A stretch of 64,000 nt of DNA from Deltaproteobacteria bacterium (GTDB taxonomy: Bacteria > Desulfobacterota > Syntrophia > Syntrophales > JACQWR01): contig JAPLJV010000008.1 of NCBI GenBank assembly GCA_026388415.1, forward strand, positions 1 through 64,000, given 5' to 3'. A program made the position numbers and the translations under genes. The notes beneath the pieces were generated by a model that saw only the letters and a list, made by a program, of their open reading frames with translations, did not search any database and was not told where the DNA came from. Shown here piece after piece: positions 19,641-27,839 of the stretch. Positions within the stretch are counted from its first letter, which is position 1; each line of letters opens with the position of its first letter.

Positions 19641-20724
19641 CCGCCGCCAGGCTACCGTTAACTTCATTATTTTCCCCCGCTTCATCAGCGCTGGCCACGG
19701 CTTCACTTTTCACATCAATCTTCCAGCCCGTGAGTTTGACAGCCAGCCTGACATTCTGCCCGTTTCTGCCGATGGCCAGCGACAACTGATCATCGGGAAC
19801 AATCGCCAGCATGGCATGGTTATCCTCATCCACAAAAACCCGGTTAACCTTGGCCGGCGAGAGGGCATTGCACACATACTTGGCCTGATCATCAACATAA
19901 GGGACGATGTCAATCTTCTCGCCCCGCAATTCCTGCACCACGCTCTGCACCCGGGAACCTCTCATACCTACGCAGGCGCCAACGGGATCAATATCCTTGT
20001 CCTTACTCCTGACTGCTATCTTCGACCTTTTGCCCGGTTCTCTCGACACACTCACAACTTCTATCAGCCCCTCGGAGATTTCCGGCACCTCGACTTCAAA
20101 AAGGGCTTTCAGAAAGGCCGGATGGGTCCTGGAAAGGATAATCTGCGGCCCCTTGGATATCTTTTTCACCTCGAAGAGATAGCAACGCACCCTTTCGCCC
20201 CGCTTGTAAACCTCCCGGCCGATCTGCTCCGTCGCCGGAATCACCCCTTCCGTCCGACCCAGGTTGACAATGATGTTGCCGCCCTCAAATCTCTGCACGA
20301 AACCATTGACCAGTTCACCTTTGCGGTCCTTGTATTCATCGTAGATGTTATCCCGTTCGGCATCCTTGACCCGCTGAATGATGATCTGCTTGGCCGTCTG
20401 CACGGCCACCCGGCCAAAGGTATTGGTATCCACTTTCATGCCGAGACTATCGCCTACCGCCGCTTCCTCATCATATTCCAAGCGTGCTTTTTCAATGGGT
20501 ATCTGCATCTCCGGATCGGTAACCTTGGCCTCGACAGTCTTAAACTGAAAGACCTCAATTTCTCCCGCTTCGTCATTATAGTGGGCTTCTATCTCCACAC
20601 GAGGTCCCAGTTTCTTGCGGGCCGCAGTCATCATTGCCGCTTCCAATGCCTCTATTATCACGCTTTTGTCTATACCCTTGTCCTTACACATCTGCTCGAT
20701 CAGACGTTTAAGTTCTGGAAACAT
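19543..20724 (-). CDS. nusA: Transcription termination/antitermination factor NusA
   Basis: This 393-residue RNA polymerase-binding factor has an N-terminal RNAP-binding domain, an S1 domain (RKGELVNGFVQRFEGGNIIV) and two KH domains (VGACVGMRGSRVQSVVQEL; LSLAIGRNGQNVRLAVKLTG). The helix-hairpin-helix repeats found at the C-terminus of enterobacterial NusA are absent, as is usual outside gammaproteobacteria. The last 32 residues are two copies of a 16-residue unit (ELIFKEDPPATNPAAE), encoded by a 48-bp tandem duplication at the very 3' end. It lies 41 bases after rimP. Confidence 0.97.
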   Translation of the reverse strand: MFPELKRLIEQMCKDKGIDKSVIIEALEAAMMTAARKKLGPRVEIEAHYNDEAGEIEVFQFKTVEAKVTDPEMQIPIEKARLEYDEEAAVGDSLGMKVDTNTFGRVAVQTAKQIIIQRVKDAERDNIYDEYKDRKGELVNGFVQRFEGGNIIVNLGRTEGVIPATEQIGREVYKRGERVRCYLFEVKKISKGPQIILSRTHPAFLKALFEVEVPEISEGLIEVVSVSREPGKRSKIAVRSKDKDIDPVGACVGMRGSRVQSVVQELRGEKIDIVPYVDDQAKYVCNALSPAKVNRVFVDEDNHAMLAIVPDDQLSLAIGRNGQNVRLAVKLTGWKIDVKSEAVASADEAGENNEVNGSLAAAELIFKEDPPATNPAAELIFKEDPPATNPAAE

Positions 20725-20765
20725 TATTTAAATCCTCCGTTGTCGTTGGTCATGATTTTTTCAAG

Positions 20766-21236
20766 CTATTTATACACCAAATGTGCCTTTGTCACCTTAT
20801 CCCTGGGGATACGGCGGATCGTACCCATAACATCTACGAGCAGCACCCTGCCCCCGTCCTCATCAACAAAATCAATCAGTTTCCCACGAAAATTCCGGCT
20901 GCCATCAAGCTTTTCGTCCAGCCGGACCGCTATCTCGGCGCCCCGATACTTGAGAAAATCCCGATCCTGATCCAGGGGCCGGTCCAGACCGGGGGAGGAG
21001 ACCTCCAGCGTATAGGGACCGGGCGGCACATCGTGGACGTCCAGAAGATCGCCCAACTGATTGCTTACGGCCGCACAATCATCAAGGGCAATACCGCCCT
21101 CTTTGTCTAAGTAAAGTCGTACCACCCAGCGGGACTTCATCTTCAGGCATTCGACCAGAATCAGCTCCAGGCCTTCCGCCTCCACAACCGGCCCTGCCAG
21201 TTCCCTGATTTTATCCTCGTAGGCCCGTTGCGCCAT
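20766..21236 (-). CDS. rimP: Ribosome maturation factor RimP
   Basis: This 156-residue 30S assembly factor shows the family motifs LVRLYLDKEGG-like (VVRLYLDKEGGIALDDC), GPYTLEVSSPGLDRPL and FRGKLIDF. The start at 21236 (MAQRAYEDK) is at the usual family N-terminus with AGAG upstream; an in-frame ATG at 21302 would add 22 residues encoded by a hairpin-forming leader and is less likely. It is the first gene of the nusA-infB operon. Confidence 0.95.
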   Translation of the reverse strand: MAQRAYEDKIRELAGPVVEAEGLELILVECLKMKSRWVVRLYLDKEGGIALDDCAAVSNQLGDLLDVHDVPPGPYTLEVSSPGLDRPLDQDRDFLKYRGAEIAVRLDEKLDGSRNFRGKLIDFVDEDGGRVLLVDVMGTIRRIPRDKVTKAHLVYK

Positions 21237-21255
21237 GGAAATGTCTCTCTTTTCA

Positions 21256-21272
21256 ATCCCGCTAAGCGGGAT
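21256..21272 (-). promoter_or_regulatory. Perfect hairpin in the rimP leader
   Basis: Seven-base arms ATCCCGC and GCGGGAT enclose a three-base loop about 20 bases upstream of the rimP start and just before its ribosome-binding site. There is no T run, so it is not an intrinsic terminator. It may affect translation or message stability of the operon. Confidence 0.45.
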
Positions 21273-21331
21273 AAGAAGGTTTACGCAGTTATTTTCCGCC
21301 AAAAACGCAGAGAATAACTGCTAACTTTCTA

Positions 21332-21356
21332 AAAAAAAAGTGGGCAGAAGCCCACT
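21332..21356 (-). terminator. Intrinsic terminator after the lysine-rich small gene
   Basis: Read on the - strand, AGTGGGC and GCCCACT form a seven-base stem around TTCT, followed by eight or more T. It ends transcription of the small gene at 21433-21531 and insulates it from the rimP operon, whose promoter must therefore lie between here and the rimP start. Confidence 0.85.
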
Positions 21357-21432
21357 CATCTTTACAGCACGATGATTTTGGTGGTTGCTAACATACAAAT
21401 ATTATATATGCAAGCAAAAATTAAGATGGATA

Positions 21433-21531
21433 CTACTTGTTCTTCTTTTCCTGTTTGGCCAGCTTCTTTTCCTTGGCTGATTTGGCCGGCTTCTTTTTAG
21501 CGTCTTTCTTGGCGTCCTGTGACTTTGACAT
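21433..21531 (-). CDS. Very small lysine-rich protein of unknown function
   Basis: A 32-residue frame beginning MSKSQDAKKDAKKKPAKS and ending KQEKKNK is preceded seven bases upstream by an excellent AGGAGGG site and followed by a strong terminator. About half of its residues are Lys and most of the others are Ala, Gln, Glu or Asp. Such a basic peptide could bind nucleic acid or be an unstructured chaperone-like protein; no function is claimed. The complete expression signals argue that it is a real gene. Confidence 0.7.
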   Translation of the reverse strand: MSKSQDAKKDAKKKPAKSAKEKKLAKQEKKNK

Positions 21532-21764
21532 AAATACACCCTCCTGAATGATTATTTGATTAAATTATATTACCGCCGCGCGCAAAAAGCAACAGGTTTA
21601 ACAAGTTTAAGTAAATGCAGTAAATGGGAACGATTCTATTTTTCGGCCGGGGGACAGCAAAGGTTACAGTTCCAGCGTGACAATGTCCGGGTGGTTGTGG
21701 TAGGAAGAAGCTGAAAACGCACTTATCCCATTTATCGCGGTTTGACACGCCAAGGAGGACGAAT

Positions 21765-23450
21765 ATGCCCATCTTCAAGGATGATCTGACGATCGCACTG
21801 GCCGGCGAGGCCGGTCAAGGCATTCAAACTATCGAAGCGCTCCTGACCAGCCTCCTGAAGAGCGGCGGTTATCACATTTTCGCGACGAAGGAATATATGT
21901 CCCGGGTCAGGGGAGGGATGAATTCCACGACGCTGCGGGTTGCCTCGCGGAGGGTGACCGCGCTGCGGGAAACAGTTGACCTTTGCATACCCCTGCACCG
22001 GGGAGCTATTCCTCACCTGAAGCGCCGTCTCACCGAAGAGACCGTGATCATCGGCGATCAGGAAAAAATTGGCTATCGTCCCATGATTGATGTCCCCTTT
22101 ACGAAGATGGCCGTGGAAATGGGCAACAGCGTCTACGCCAACACCCTGGCTGTCGGAGTATTGGCAGGCTTGCTGAAGATAGACCGGGAACAATGCCGAC
22201 AGTTCATGGCCGGGTATTTCGGCAAAAAAAATGAGGAGATCAGAGAGAAAAACATCGCGGCAGCTCAAAGGGGCTTCGAAATCGGCGCCGGGCTGGCGGA
22301 AAAAATTGTCATCGAGCTGGTCCGGGATGCCCCCGTGACGCAGGAAGTCATGCTGTCCGGCGGGGAAGCCGTGGCTCTGGGGGCCTTGGCCGGCGGCTGC
22401 AACTACCTTTGCGCCTATCCCATGTCGCCAGGCACCGCCGTCCTGACCCACATGGCCGCTTACGCAAAGACGATTGATGTCATTGTGGAACAGGTTGAAG
22501 ATGAGATCGGGGTGGTAAACATGGCTATTGCGGCCTGGTACGCCGGCGCCCGGGCTATGGTGACGACCTCCGGCGGCGGCTTTGCCCTGATGACGGAAGG
22601 GGTGAGCCTGGCCGGCATGATTGAGACGCCGCTCGTGGTGCATCTGGCCCAGAGACCGGGACCGGCAACCGGCCTTCCCACGCGCACAGAGCAGGGGGAC
22701 CTAAACCTGGTTATTTATGCGGGACATGGTGAATTTCCCCGTATTATTCTGGCACCGAAGGACATCGAGGAGGCCTTTTTCCTTTCCCAACAAGCCTTCA
22801 ATCTGGCCGATAAATACCAGGTCCCGGTATTTATTCTTACCGATCAATACCTGATGGATACCTATTATAACCTGCCCTGCTTTAAGATGGATCATTTAAC
22901 CGTGGAAAAGCACTTCGAACGGACGCGGGCAGATTACCAGCGCTTCCGCTTCACAGACTCCGGCATCTCTCCACGCGGCGTGCCGGGGTTTGGCGAAGGA
23001 ATCGTCTGCGTAGATAGCGATGAGCATGATGAAGGCGGCCATATTACGGAAGATAGTGATGTGCGGGTCAAGATGGTTCAGAAGCGTCTCAGAAAAGCCG
23101 CAGTGGTCAAAAATGCCGCCCTGCCTCCTGCTTTTACCGGCGCGGAGGGTTACGAGACCTTGATTGTGGGATGGGGTTCCACCTATCCGGCGCTGGCCGA
23201 GGCGCTTTCGAAGATAGGACGGCCCGCTCTTGCACATCTGCACTTTTCCTGGGTTTACCCACTGCCGGAAGAAACGGCGGACTATTTGCGGAAGGCCAAA
23301 AAAATTATCGTAGTAGAGGGAAATGTTGCCGGGCAATTCGCGAATTTATTGAAACTGGTGACGGGGCGGCAAATTGAAAGCATTCTGAAATACAATGGCC
23401 AGCCTTTCTCTGTTGAGGAGCTGGTCCGGGAAATAAGCGCCAGGTGTTAG
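21765..23450 (+). CDS. korA: 2-oxoacid:acceptor oxidoreductase, fused gamma-alpha subunit
   Basis: This 561-residue subunit belongs to the pyruvate/2-oxoglutarate:ferredoxin oxidoreductase family, which converts a 2-oxoacid and CoA to acyl-CoA and CO2 with reduction of ferredoxin. The N-terminal part (about 1-190) is the gamma domain (AGEAGQGIQTIE, SRVRGGMNSTTLR). The rest is the alpha pyrimidine-binding domain (AYPMSPGTAV, EQVEDEIGVVNMAIAAWYAGARA, TSGGGFALMTEG) and a C-terminal domain. AAGGAGG precedes the start. It pairs with the TPP-binding subunit 31 bases downstream. Which 2-oxoacid is used cannot be fixed from sequence; the two-gene architecture is typical of KorAB. Confidence 0.9.
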   Translation: MPIFKDDLTIALAGEAGQGIQTIEALLTSLLKSGGYHIFATKEYMSRVRGGMNSTTLRVASRRVTALRETVDLCIPLHRGAIPHLKRRLTEETVIIGDQEKIGYRPMIDVPFTKMAVEMGNSVYANTLAVGVLAGLLKIDREQCRQFMAGYFGKKNEEIREKNIAAAQRGFEIGAGLAEKIVIELVRDAPVTQEVMLSGGEAVALGALAGGCNYLCAYPMSPGTAVLTHMAAYAKTIDVIVEQVEDEIGVVNMAIAAWYAGARAMVTTSGGGFALMTEGVSLAGMIETPLVVHLAQRPGPATGLPTRTEQGDLNLVIYAGHGEFPRIILAPKDIEEAFFLSQQAFNLADKYQVPVFILTDQYLMDTYYNLPCFKMDHLTVEKHFERTRADYQRFRFTDSGISPRGVPGFGEGIVCVDSDEHDEGGHITEDSDVRVKMVQKRLRKAAVVKNAALPPAFTGAEGYETLIVGWGSTYPALAEALSKIGRPALAHLHFSWVYPLPEETADYLRKAKKIIVVEGNVAGQFANLLKLVTGRQIESILKYNGQPFSVEELVREISARC

Positions 23451-23481
23451 AGGTGAGGTGTTAGGAGTAAGGAGGTTTGCT

Positions 23482-24345
23482 ATGGCCGAAAACAAATTTG
23501 ATTTTCCCCATAAAATAGACATGGCCTGGTGCCCGGGTTGCGGCAATTTTTCCATCCGCCGCTCCCTGCTGGCGGCGCTGGACGAGCTCGGTGTTGCCAG
23601 GGAACAAGTGGTACTCGTTTCCGGCATCGGCCAGGCGGCCAAGATGCCCCAATATATAAACACCAATTTTTACAATGGGCTGCATGGCCGCGCACTGCCA
23701 GCGGCGACGGCTGTCAAGGCCAGCAATCCGGGCCTGACGGTTATTGCCGAGGGCGGCGACGGCGATATGTACGGGGAAGGCGGCAATCACTTCCTGCATG
23801 CCACAAGGCGCAATCCGGACATTGCCCTTTTTGTCCATGACAACATGATCTATGGCTTGACAAAGGGGCAGGCCGCGCCCACCACCAGAGAGGGCATGGT
23901 GACTCCTGTCCAGACGGCCGGGGTCTTTGAAAAACCTTTAAATCCCGTGTCCTTAGCCGTGGCGCTGGACGTTCCCTTTGTTGCCCGCGCCTCCTCCGCG
24001 GATTGGGAGCAGACCAAGGAGATCATGAAGCAGGCGATCATCCACCGGGGTTTCTCGCTGGTAGATATTTTCCAGCCCTGCATTTCCTTCAACAAAATCA
24101 ATACTTCCCAGTGGTATAAAGATAATTCCTATTACCTTCAGGAGGATTACGATCCCACGAACAGGACCGCGGCCCTGGCCAAAGCGCAGGAAGAATCCCC
24201 TTTCCCCCTGGGGATCATCTACTCGAATAGCGCACGCATCCCTTTTGAGGAGAATCTGCCGCTCTATGCCCATGACAAAAGGCCGCTTTACGAGCGGGAA
24301 AGGGCGCCGGATAAAATCGCGGCGATACTGAAGTCCCGGGTATGA
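23482..24345 (+). CDS. korB: 2-oxoacid:acceptor oxidoreductase, TPP-binding beta subunit
   Basis: This 287-residue partner of the upstream korA carries a CPGCG cluster-binding motif near the N-terminus and the thiamine-diphosphate site EGGDGDMYGEGGNHF with downstream NMIYGLTKGQ. The start at 23482 has AAGGAGG seven bases upstream; an earlier ATG at 23458 lies in the spacer. No delta (ferredoxin-like) subunit is encoded nearby, which fits the two-subunit class with a single 4Fe-4S cluster. Confidence 0.92.
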   Translation: MAENKFDFPHKIDMAWCPGCGNFSIRRSLLAALDELGVAREQVVLVSGIGQAAKMPQYINTNFYNGLHGRALPAATAVKASNPGLTVIAEGGDGDMYGEGGNHFLHATRRNPDIALFVHDNMIYGLTKGQAAPTTREGMVTPVQTAGVFEKPLNPVSLAVALDVPFVARASSADWEQTKEIMKQAIIHRGFSLVDIFQPCISFNKINTSQWYKDNSYYLQEDYDPTNRTAALAKAQEESPFPLGIIYSNSARIPFEENLPLYAHDKRPLYERERAPDKIAAILKSRV

Positions 24346-24363
24346 ATTTCACTCTTTCGAAAG

Positions 24364-25335
24364 TCAAGCTTTACCGGCTGAGCCGACAACCGCTTCGTTC
24401 TTGTGCTTGTACATTTTGACGAGTTCGTCCCGGGCAGGACCTAAGTATTTTCTTGGATCGAATTCGCCCGGCTTGGTCGCGAAAACTTCTCTAATCATGG
24501 CCGTCATGGCAAGTCTTCCGTCCGAATCTATGTTTATTTTGCAAACCGCGGAAGCCGCTGCTTTTCTCAGTTGCTCTTCCGGAACGCCTACCGCATTATC
24601 CATTTTGCCGCCGTATTTATTTATCATCGCGACATATTCCGGCATTACCGAGCTCGCGCCGTGCAGAACTATCGGAAAGCCGGGTATCCTTTTTTCTACT
24701 TCCGCGAGAATATCGAATCTTAAGGGCGGCACAGACTCTCCCGGCTTGAGTTTAAACTTGTAGGCGCCGTGTGAAGTCCCTATGGATATCGCCAAACTGT
24801 CCACGCCGGTCTTTTTTACAAAGTCCTCAACCTCTTCCGGACGGGTATAATGGCTTGTTGCATGGCTTACTTCGTCTTCTATGCCGGCCAACACTCCCAG
24901 TTCCCCTTCGACGGTTACATCATACCGGTGCGCGTATTCCACGACTTTTCTGGTCAGAGCCACGTTGTCCTCATATTTGTGGGCGGAACCGTCTATCATA
25001 ACAGACGAAAAACCGCTTTCTATGCAGGAAACGCAGAGTTCATAAGTGTCGCCATGATCCAGGTGCAGCGCCACAGGAAGATCAACCCCCGCCGCCTTAA
25101 TGATCTCCATGGCGCCTTTGGCCATGTGCCTGAGAAGTATCTGATTGGCGTATTTTCTCGCGCCGCTCGATACCTGTAGAATGAACGGCGATTTCGTTTC
25201 TATGCACGCCGTCACAATTGCCTGCAATTGTTCCATATTGTTGAAGTTATAGGCAGGTATTGCGTAAGTGCCTATCATTGCTTTCGCGAACATCTCTCTG
25301 GTGTTGACCAGGCCTAACTCTTTGTAAGAGACCAT
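24364..25335 (-). CDS. fba: Class II fructose-bisphosphate aldolase
   Basis: This 323-residue zinc-dependent aldolase cleaves fructose 1,6-bisphosphate to the two triose phosphates or runs the reverse reaction in gluconeogenesis. Catalytic Asp and first zinc His are in HLDHGDTYE; VEGELGVLAG and VLHGASSV carry further ligands. The length and the insert near KYGGKMDNAVGVP fit the class IIB group. It is monocistronic and converges on korB, 18 bases away. Tagatose-bisphosphate aldolase is a less likely alternative. Confidence 0.93.
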   Translation of the reverse strand: MVSYKELGLVNTREMFAKAMIGTYAIPAYNFNNMEQLQAIVTACIETKSPFILQVSSGARKYANQILLRHMAKGAMEIIKAAGVDLPVALHLDHGDTYELCVSCIESGFSSVMIDGSAHKYEDNVALTRKVVEYAHRYDVTVEGELGVLAGIEDEVSHATSHYTRPEEVEDFVKKTGVDSLAISIGTSHGAYKFKLKPGESVPPLRFDILAEVEKRIPGFPIVLHGASSVMPEYVAMINKYGGKMDNAVGVPEEQLRKAAASAVCKINIDSDGRLAMTAMIREVFATKPGEFDPRKYLGPARDELVKMYKHKNEAVVGSAGKA

Positions 25336-25516
25336 ATTTTTTCCTTTCTGTGCTTAGTTTTCCGGGGGACATAGATTACCGGCAACTCTTCTTCCTTGGA
25401 CATGTATGTCCTCCATATCACAATTCTGGATGAAAAGAACATCAATGATTACGTTTTGCCCGCACTTTATTCCACGACTTGGTGATAACAAATGTAAATC
25501 CGCAGGGGTCCGGTAG

Positions 25517-25711
25517 CGGGAAATTGCCCTTGATTTATCGTGCAGATTCATCAATGAAAATGCCAAACTTGATGGATGTTATGTTTTGAAGACTGACTTA
25601 TCGGATGCGGCCGCAACCAAAGAACTCATCCATGGCCGTTACAAAGACCTCACCTTGGTTGAATCCGCATTCTTCCTATTCGTCACGGATTATCAAATTG
25701 AGTCCGTTTGA
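25517..25711 (+). pseudogene. Remnant of an IS1634-type transposase
   Basis: A 64-codon frame without a start, beginning just after a TAG, contains FINENAKLDGCYVLKTDL and IHGRYKDLTLVESAF. In DDE transposases of the IS1634/IS4 group this region reads similarly and continues with AFRT; here similarity ends at VESAF. Only this piece of the gene remains, and no terminal inverted repeats were recognised. The stretch from 25336 to 25516 has no other supported feature. Confidence 0.65.
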
Positions 25712-25723
25712 GGCTCCCGGCGC

Positions 25724-26131
25724 TCAGATATCAATCACGTCATTCCGCTTGACCAGTGAAGGCGGACCGGGCGAACGTTTTTGCACAAGCAGTCGGTTCA
25801 TCAGGAGGTTGGTGATACTGACAATTAACGCCCCCAGCAACGCAGAACCAAAACCCTCTACATAAAAACCGTCCACCAGCCAACTGACGAAATAGAACAG
25901 GACTGCGTTTACGATCCAAATCCCGATACCAAGCGATAAGACAATAAACGGAAGAGTGAAAAGCAGCAGCAGCGGCTTCAGGATCGCATTGCAGAAGCTC
26001 AGTATCAGCACCACGATCGTAAGGGTTGTGCCCGTATCGTAGCTGATGCCGGGCACGATTATCGTGCCAAGCACTACGCCCAGCGCCAGAACGAGCCACC
26101 GCAACAGCATGTTGACGAACGCGTTATTCAT
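25724..26131 (-). CDS. Phage-holin-like four-helix membrane protein (PF04020 type)
   Basis: This 135-residue inner-membrane protein has four hydrophobic helices (LLRWLVLALGVVLGTIIVPGI, LTIVVLILSFCNAILKPLL, LFTLPFIVLSLGIGIWIVNAV, ALLGALIVSITNLLMNRLL). The family is annotated as holin superfamily IV in many bacteria but is usually found outside prophages, and its role is unknown. GGAGTG precedes the start at 26131, which lies five bases after the stop of the KA-repeat gene, so the two form an operon. Confidence 0.85.
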   Translation of the reverse strand: MNNAFVNMLLRWLVLALGVVLGTIIVPGISYDTGTTLTIVVLILSFCNAILKPLLLLFTLPFIVLSLGIGIWIVNAVLFYFVSWLVDGFYVEGFGSALLGALIVSITNLLMNRLLVQKRSPGPPSLVKRNDVIDI

Positions 26132-26136
26132 AATTA

Positions 26137-26604
26137 TCACTCCGGCAAATAAATCCCCCGCTTCGTCTTCTTTATCTTACCCAACTTAGCTGCCCGACTG
26201 GTAATGCCCCATATCTGCCTGTCAGTCAGTCCGGTTTTAACATTAAGTTCAGACGTCGTGATTCCCTCGGCACTGTCCTGGATAATGCCCACAACCTTAT
26301 CAAACAAGGACGCTTCTTGAGATTTCCTGGCAGTTGCCTTTTTACCGGCAACCTTTATCGCCTTTCCGGGCGCCGGAATTTTTGCTTTCGCTTTTGCTTT
26401 CGCTTTTGCCTTGGCCTTTGCCTTAACCTTTGCCTTTTTCGCCGGTAACGTTGTTGCCGCTGCCGGCTCTTTTTTCCCTTCGCCGGACGATTGGGGAAGC
26501 TTTTGCTGAAGTTTATCGAAATATGCTTTGATAAATTCCTCCGAGCCTTCCAACTCGATTTCCTTAGTTTCCGGATTGAACCGCAGATATGATGTTTTTC
26601 CCAT
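26137..26604 (-). CDS. Hypothetical protein with (KA)n linker and winged-helix-like C-terminus
   Basis: This 155-residue protein has three parts. The N-terminal 35 residues (YLRFNPETKEIELEGSEEF) form a small conserved-looking unit. Residues about 55-95 are an Ala/Lys repeat resembling the C-terminus of histone H1 or bacterial HU-like proteins, probably binding DNA without sequence specificity. The C-terminal 55 residues (KVVGIIQDSAEGITTSELNVKTG and RQIWGITSRAAKLGKIKKTKRGIYLPE) resemble a winged helix. A nucleoid-associated or regulatory role is an inference. The (KA)n DNA is a hexanucleotide repeat and so prone to length change. Confidence 0.75.
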   Translation of the reverse strand: MGKTSYLRFNPETKEIELEGSEEFIKAYFDKLQQKLPQSSGEGKKEPAAATTLPAKKAKVKAKAKAKAKAKAKAKIPAPGKAIKVAGKKATARKSQEASLFDKVVGIIQDSAEGITTSELNVKTGLTDRQIWGITSRAAKLGKIKKTKRGIYLPE

Positions 26605-26703
26605 TTGACGCCTCCTTTTACTTAAAATAATTGACCCATATTACCACATTTCATCCCGTATTAAAAGTTTGTGTAAAGTCCAATACCAGTCCGGACAGCT
26701 TTT

Positions 26704-27723
26704 TCAAGATTGATCCGCCCCTTTCCGCTTCTCGATCCATTTCAGCAGATAATAACTGGTGATGCCGGTCACCACCATTGCCACCAGAAACAGAGGGTAG
26801 GAAATCTGCCAGTTTTCCGGACCCGTCATCATGGACCACTCGGACATACCGCCGATCCCGGCCAGCAGGGTCAGCGGCATAAAGATGGTAGTGATGAAGG
26901 TCAGCCGCCGTACGGTGATGTTGGTACTGTTGGCGGCTTTGGTCATCCGGTTGTTGATCAGGGAAGCGTACATTTCCATCAAGCTGCTGATAATTTCACG
27001 GGAGGACTCGGTCAGCTCAAAAAACTTGGCCAGGTGGTCATACAAATCGCGGTAATACAGAATGGCCTTGTCGGGGATGTACGGACAGTCCTTGCGACAA
27101 ATCTTCACGAGGATTTCGCGCTCGTGGAACAGGCTCTTGCGCAATTTCACCAGGTTGCGCCGCAAACACAACAGGTCGGCGGGATTGAAGCGGTCCAAAT
27201 CTGTCAGAATGACATCCTCCGATTCATCTATAGCTTCCTCGATCGCTTCAATCGCCACAAATTTCTGATCAACGATGCGGTCCAAAAGCACATGCAGCAG
27301 ATAAGCTGGCCCCTGGCGGGCATTGCCCAGATCGTTTTCCACATAATGCTCGATTCCCTTCAGCATCGGTTGCCCGTTGCTGTCACGGCCGCTGACAGTG
27401 ATCAAATAATTATCACCGATAACCACGTCAATCTCTGAAATGCTCAGGGTATGATTGGTGTATTCGAAGGCATTAAACAAAATAAATGTATTTTGGGGAT
27501 AATCTTCAATTTTGGGAATCTGGTTTTCATCCACACAATCCTCAACGACCAGAGGATGCAGATTGAGCGGCTCGATCAGGTTTTCCAAATCCGCCTTATC
27601 CGGTTCGCAATAGTCCAGCCATAAAAACCCGCCTTTGCTGATCGCGCTCAAGGCGTCAGATAAATTTTCCTTGGACGTTAATTTCCCCGTTTTGGTGATG
27701 TGGAAGTATTGATACCCTGGCAT
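26704..27723 (-). CDS. corA: CorA family magnesium/cobalt transporter
   Basis: This 339-residue pentameric channel protein has an N-terminal cytoplasmic alpha/beta domain, a long stalk helix, and two transmembrane helices at the C-terminus (ITTIFMPLTLLAGIGGM; YPLFLVAMVVTGITSYYLL), with the usual basic tail. The pore signature is GGMSEWSM rather than the canonical GMN, a variant seen in one CorA subgroup, so cation choice is uncertain. The start at 27723 follows GGAGAAGAAG. The chromosomal terminator for tRNA-Gly lies just upstream. Confidence 0.9.
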   Translation of the reverse strand: MPGYQYFHITKTGKLTSKENLSDALSAISKGGFLWLDYCEPDKADLENLIEPLNLHPLVVEDCVDENQIPKIEDYPQNTFILFNAFEYTNHTLSISEIDVVIGDNYLITVSGRDSNGQPMLKGIEHYVENDLGNARQGPAYLLHVLLDRIVDQKFVAIEAIEEAIDESEDVILTDLDRFNPADLLCLRRNLVKLRKSLFHEREILVKICRKDCPYIPDKAILYYRDLYDHLAKFFELTESSREIISSLMEMYASLINNRMTKAANSTNITVRRLTFITTIFMPLTLLAGIGGMSEWSMMTGPENWQISYPLFLVAMVVTGITSYYLLKWIEKRKGADQS

Positions 27724-27747
27724 TGCTTCTTCTCCGATGGAAACCAA

Positions 27748-27780
27748 AGAAAAGGGGGTCACGAGTCCTCAGTAACTCCC
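27748..27780 (-). terminator. Likely ancestral terminator of tRNA-Gly(CCC)
   Basis: On the - strand GGGAGTTAC and GTGACCCCC form a stem with one G-U pair and one mismatch around a nine-base loop, followed by TTTTCTTT. It directly follows the duplicated 3' part of tRNA-Gly and precedes corA. Before the island inserted it would have ended the tRNA transcript. Confidence 0.65.
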
Positions 27781-27789
27781 TTATTTTAC

Positions 27790-27839
27790 TGGAGCGGGCG
27801 ACCGGGATCGAACCGGCGACGTCCAGCTTGGGAAGCTGA
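27790..27839 (-). repeat. Partial tRNA-Gly(CCC) copy, predicted attachment site
   Basis: Fifty bases are identical to 50639-50688, running from the 5' arm of the anticodon stem through anticodon CCC, the T-arm and the 3' CCA of tRNA-Gly. The 5' half of a tRNA is missing: the next bases diverge into A+T-rich DNA. The orientation equals that of the intact gene. This is the structure left by a tyrosine-recombinase element that used a tRNA 3' end as attB. It cannot fold into a functional tRNA. Confidence 0.88.

Noticed and set aside
19816-20970. Long + strand open frame (384 codons) opposite nusA and rimP
   Set aside because: It is antisense to two clear core genes, has no ribosome-binding site and no recognisable domain.
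25354-25566. Small - strand gene upstream of the aldolase
   Set aside because: It overlaps the transposase remnant, has no ribosome-binding site and low-information composition.
26340-26460. CRISPR-like short repeats
   Set aside because: The repeats are contiguous hexanucleotides in frame coding for (KA)n, without spacers.
27790-27839. Second functional tRNA-Gly
   Set aside because: Only the 3' part is present; there is no 5' acceptor arm or D-arm, so it is a duplicated attachment site.
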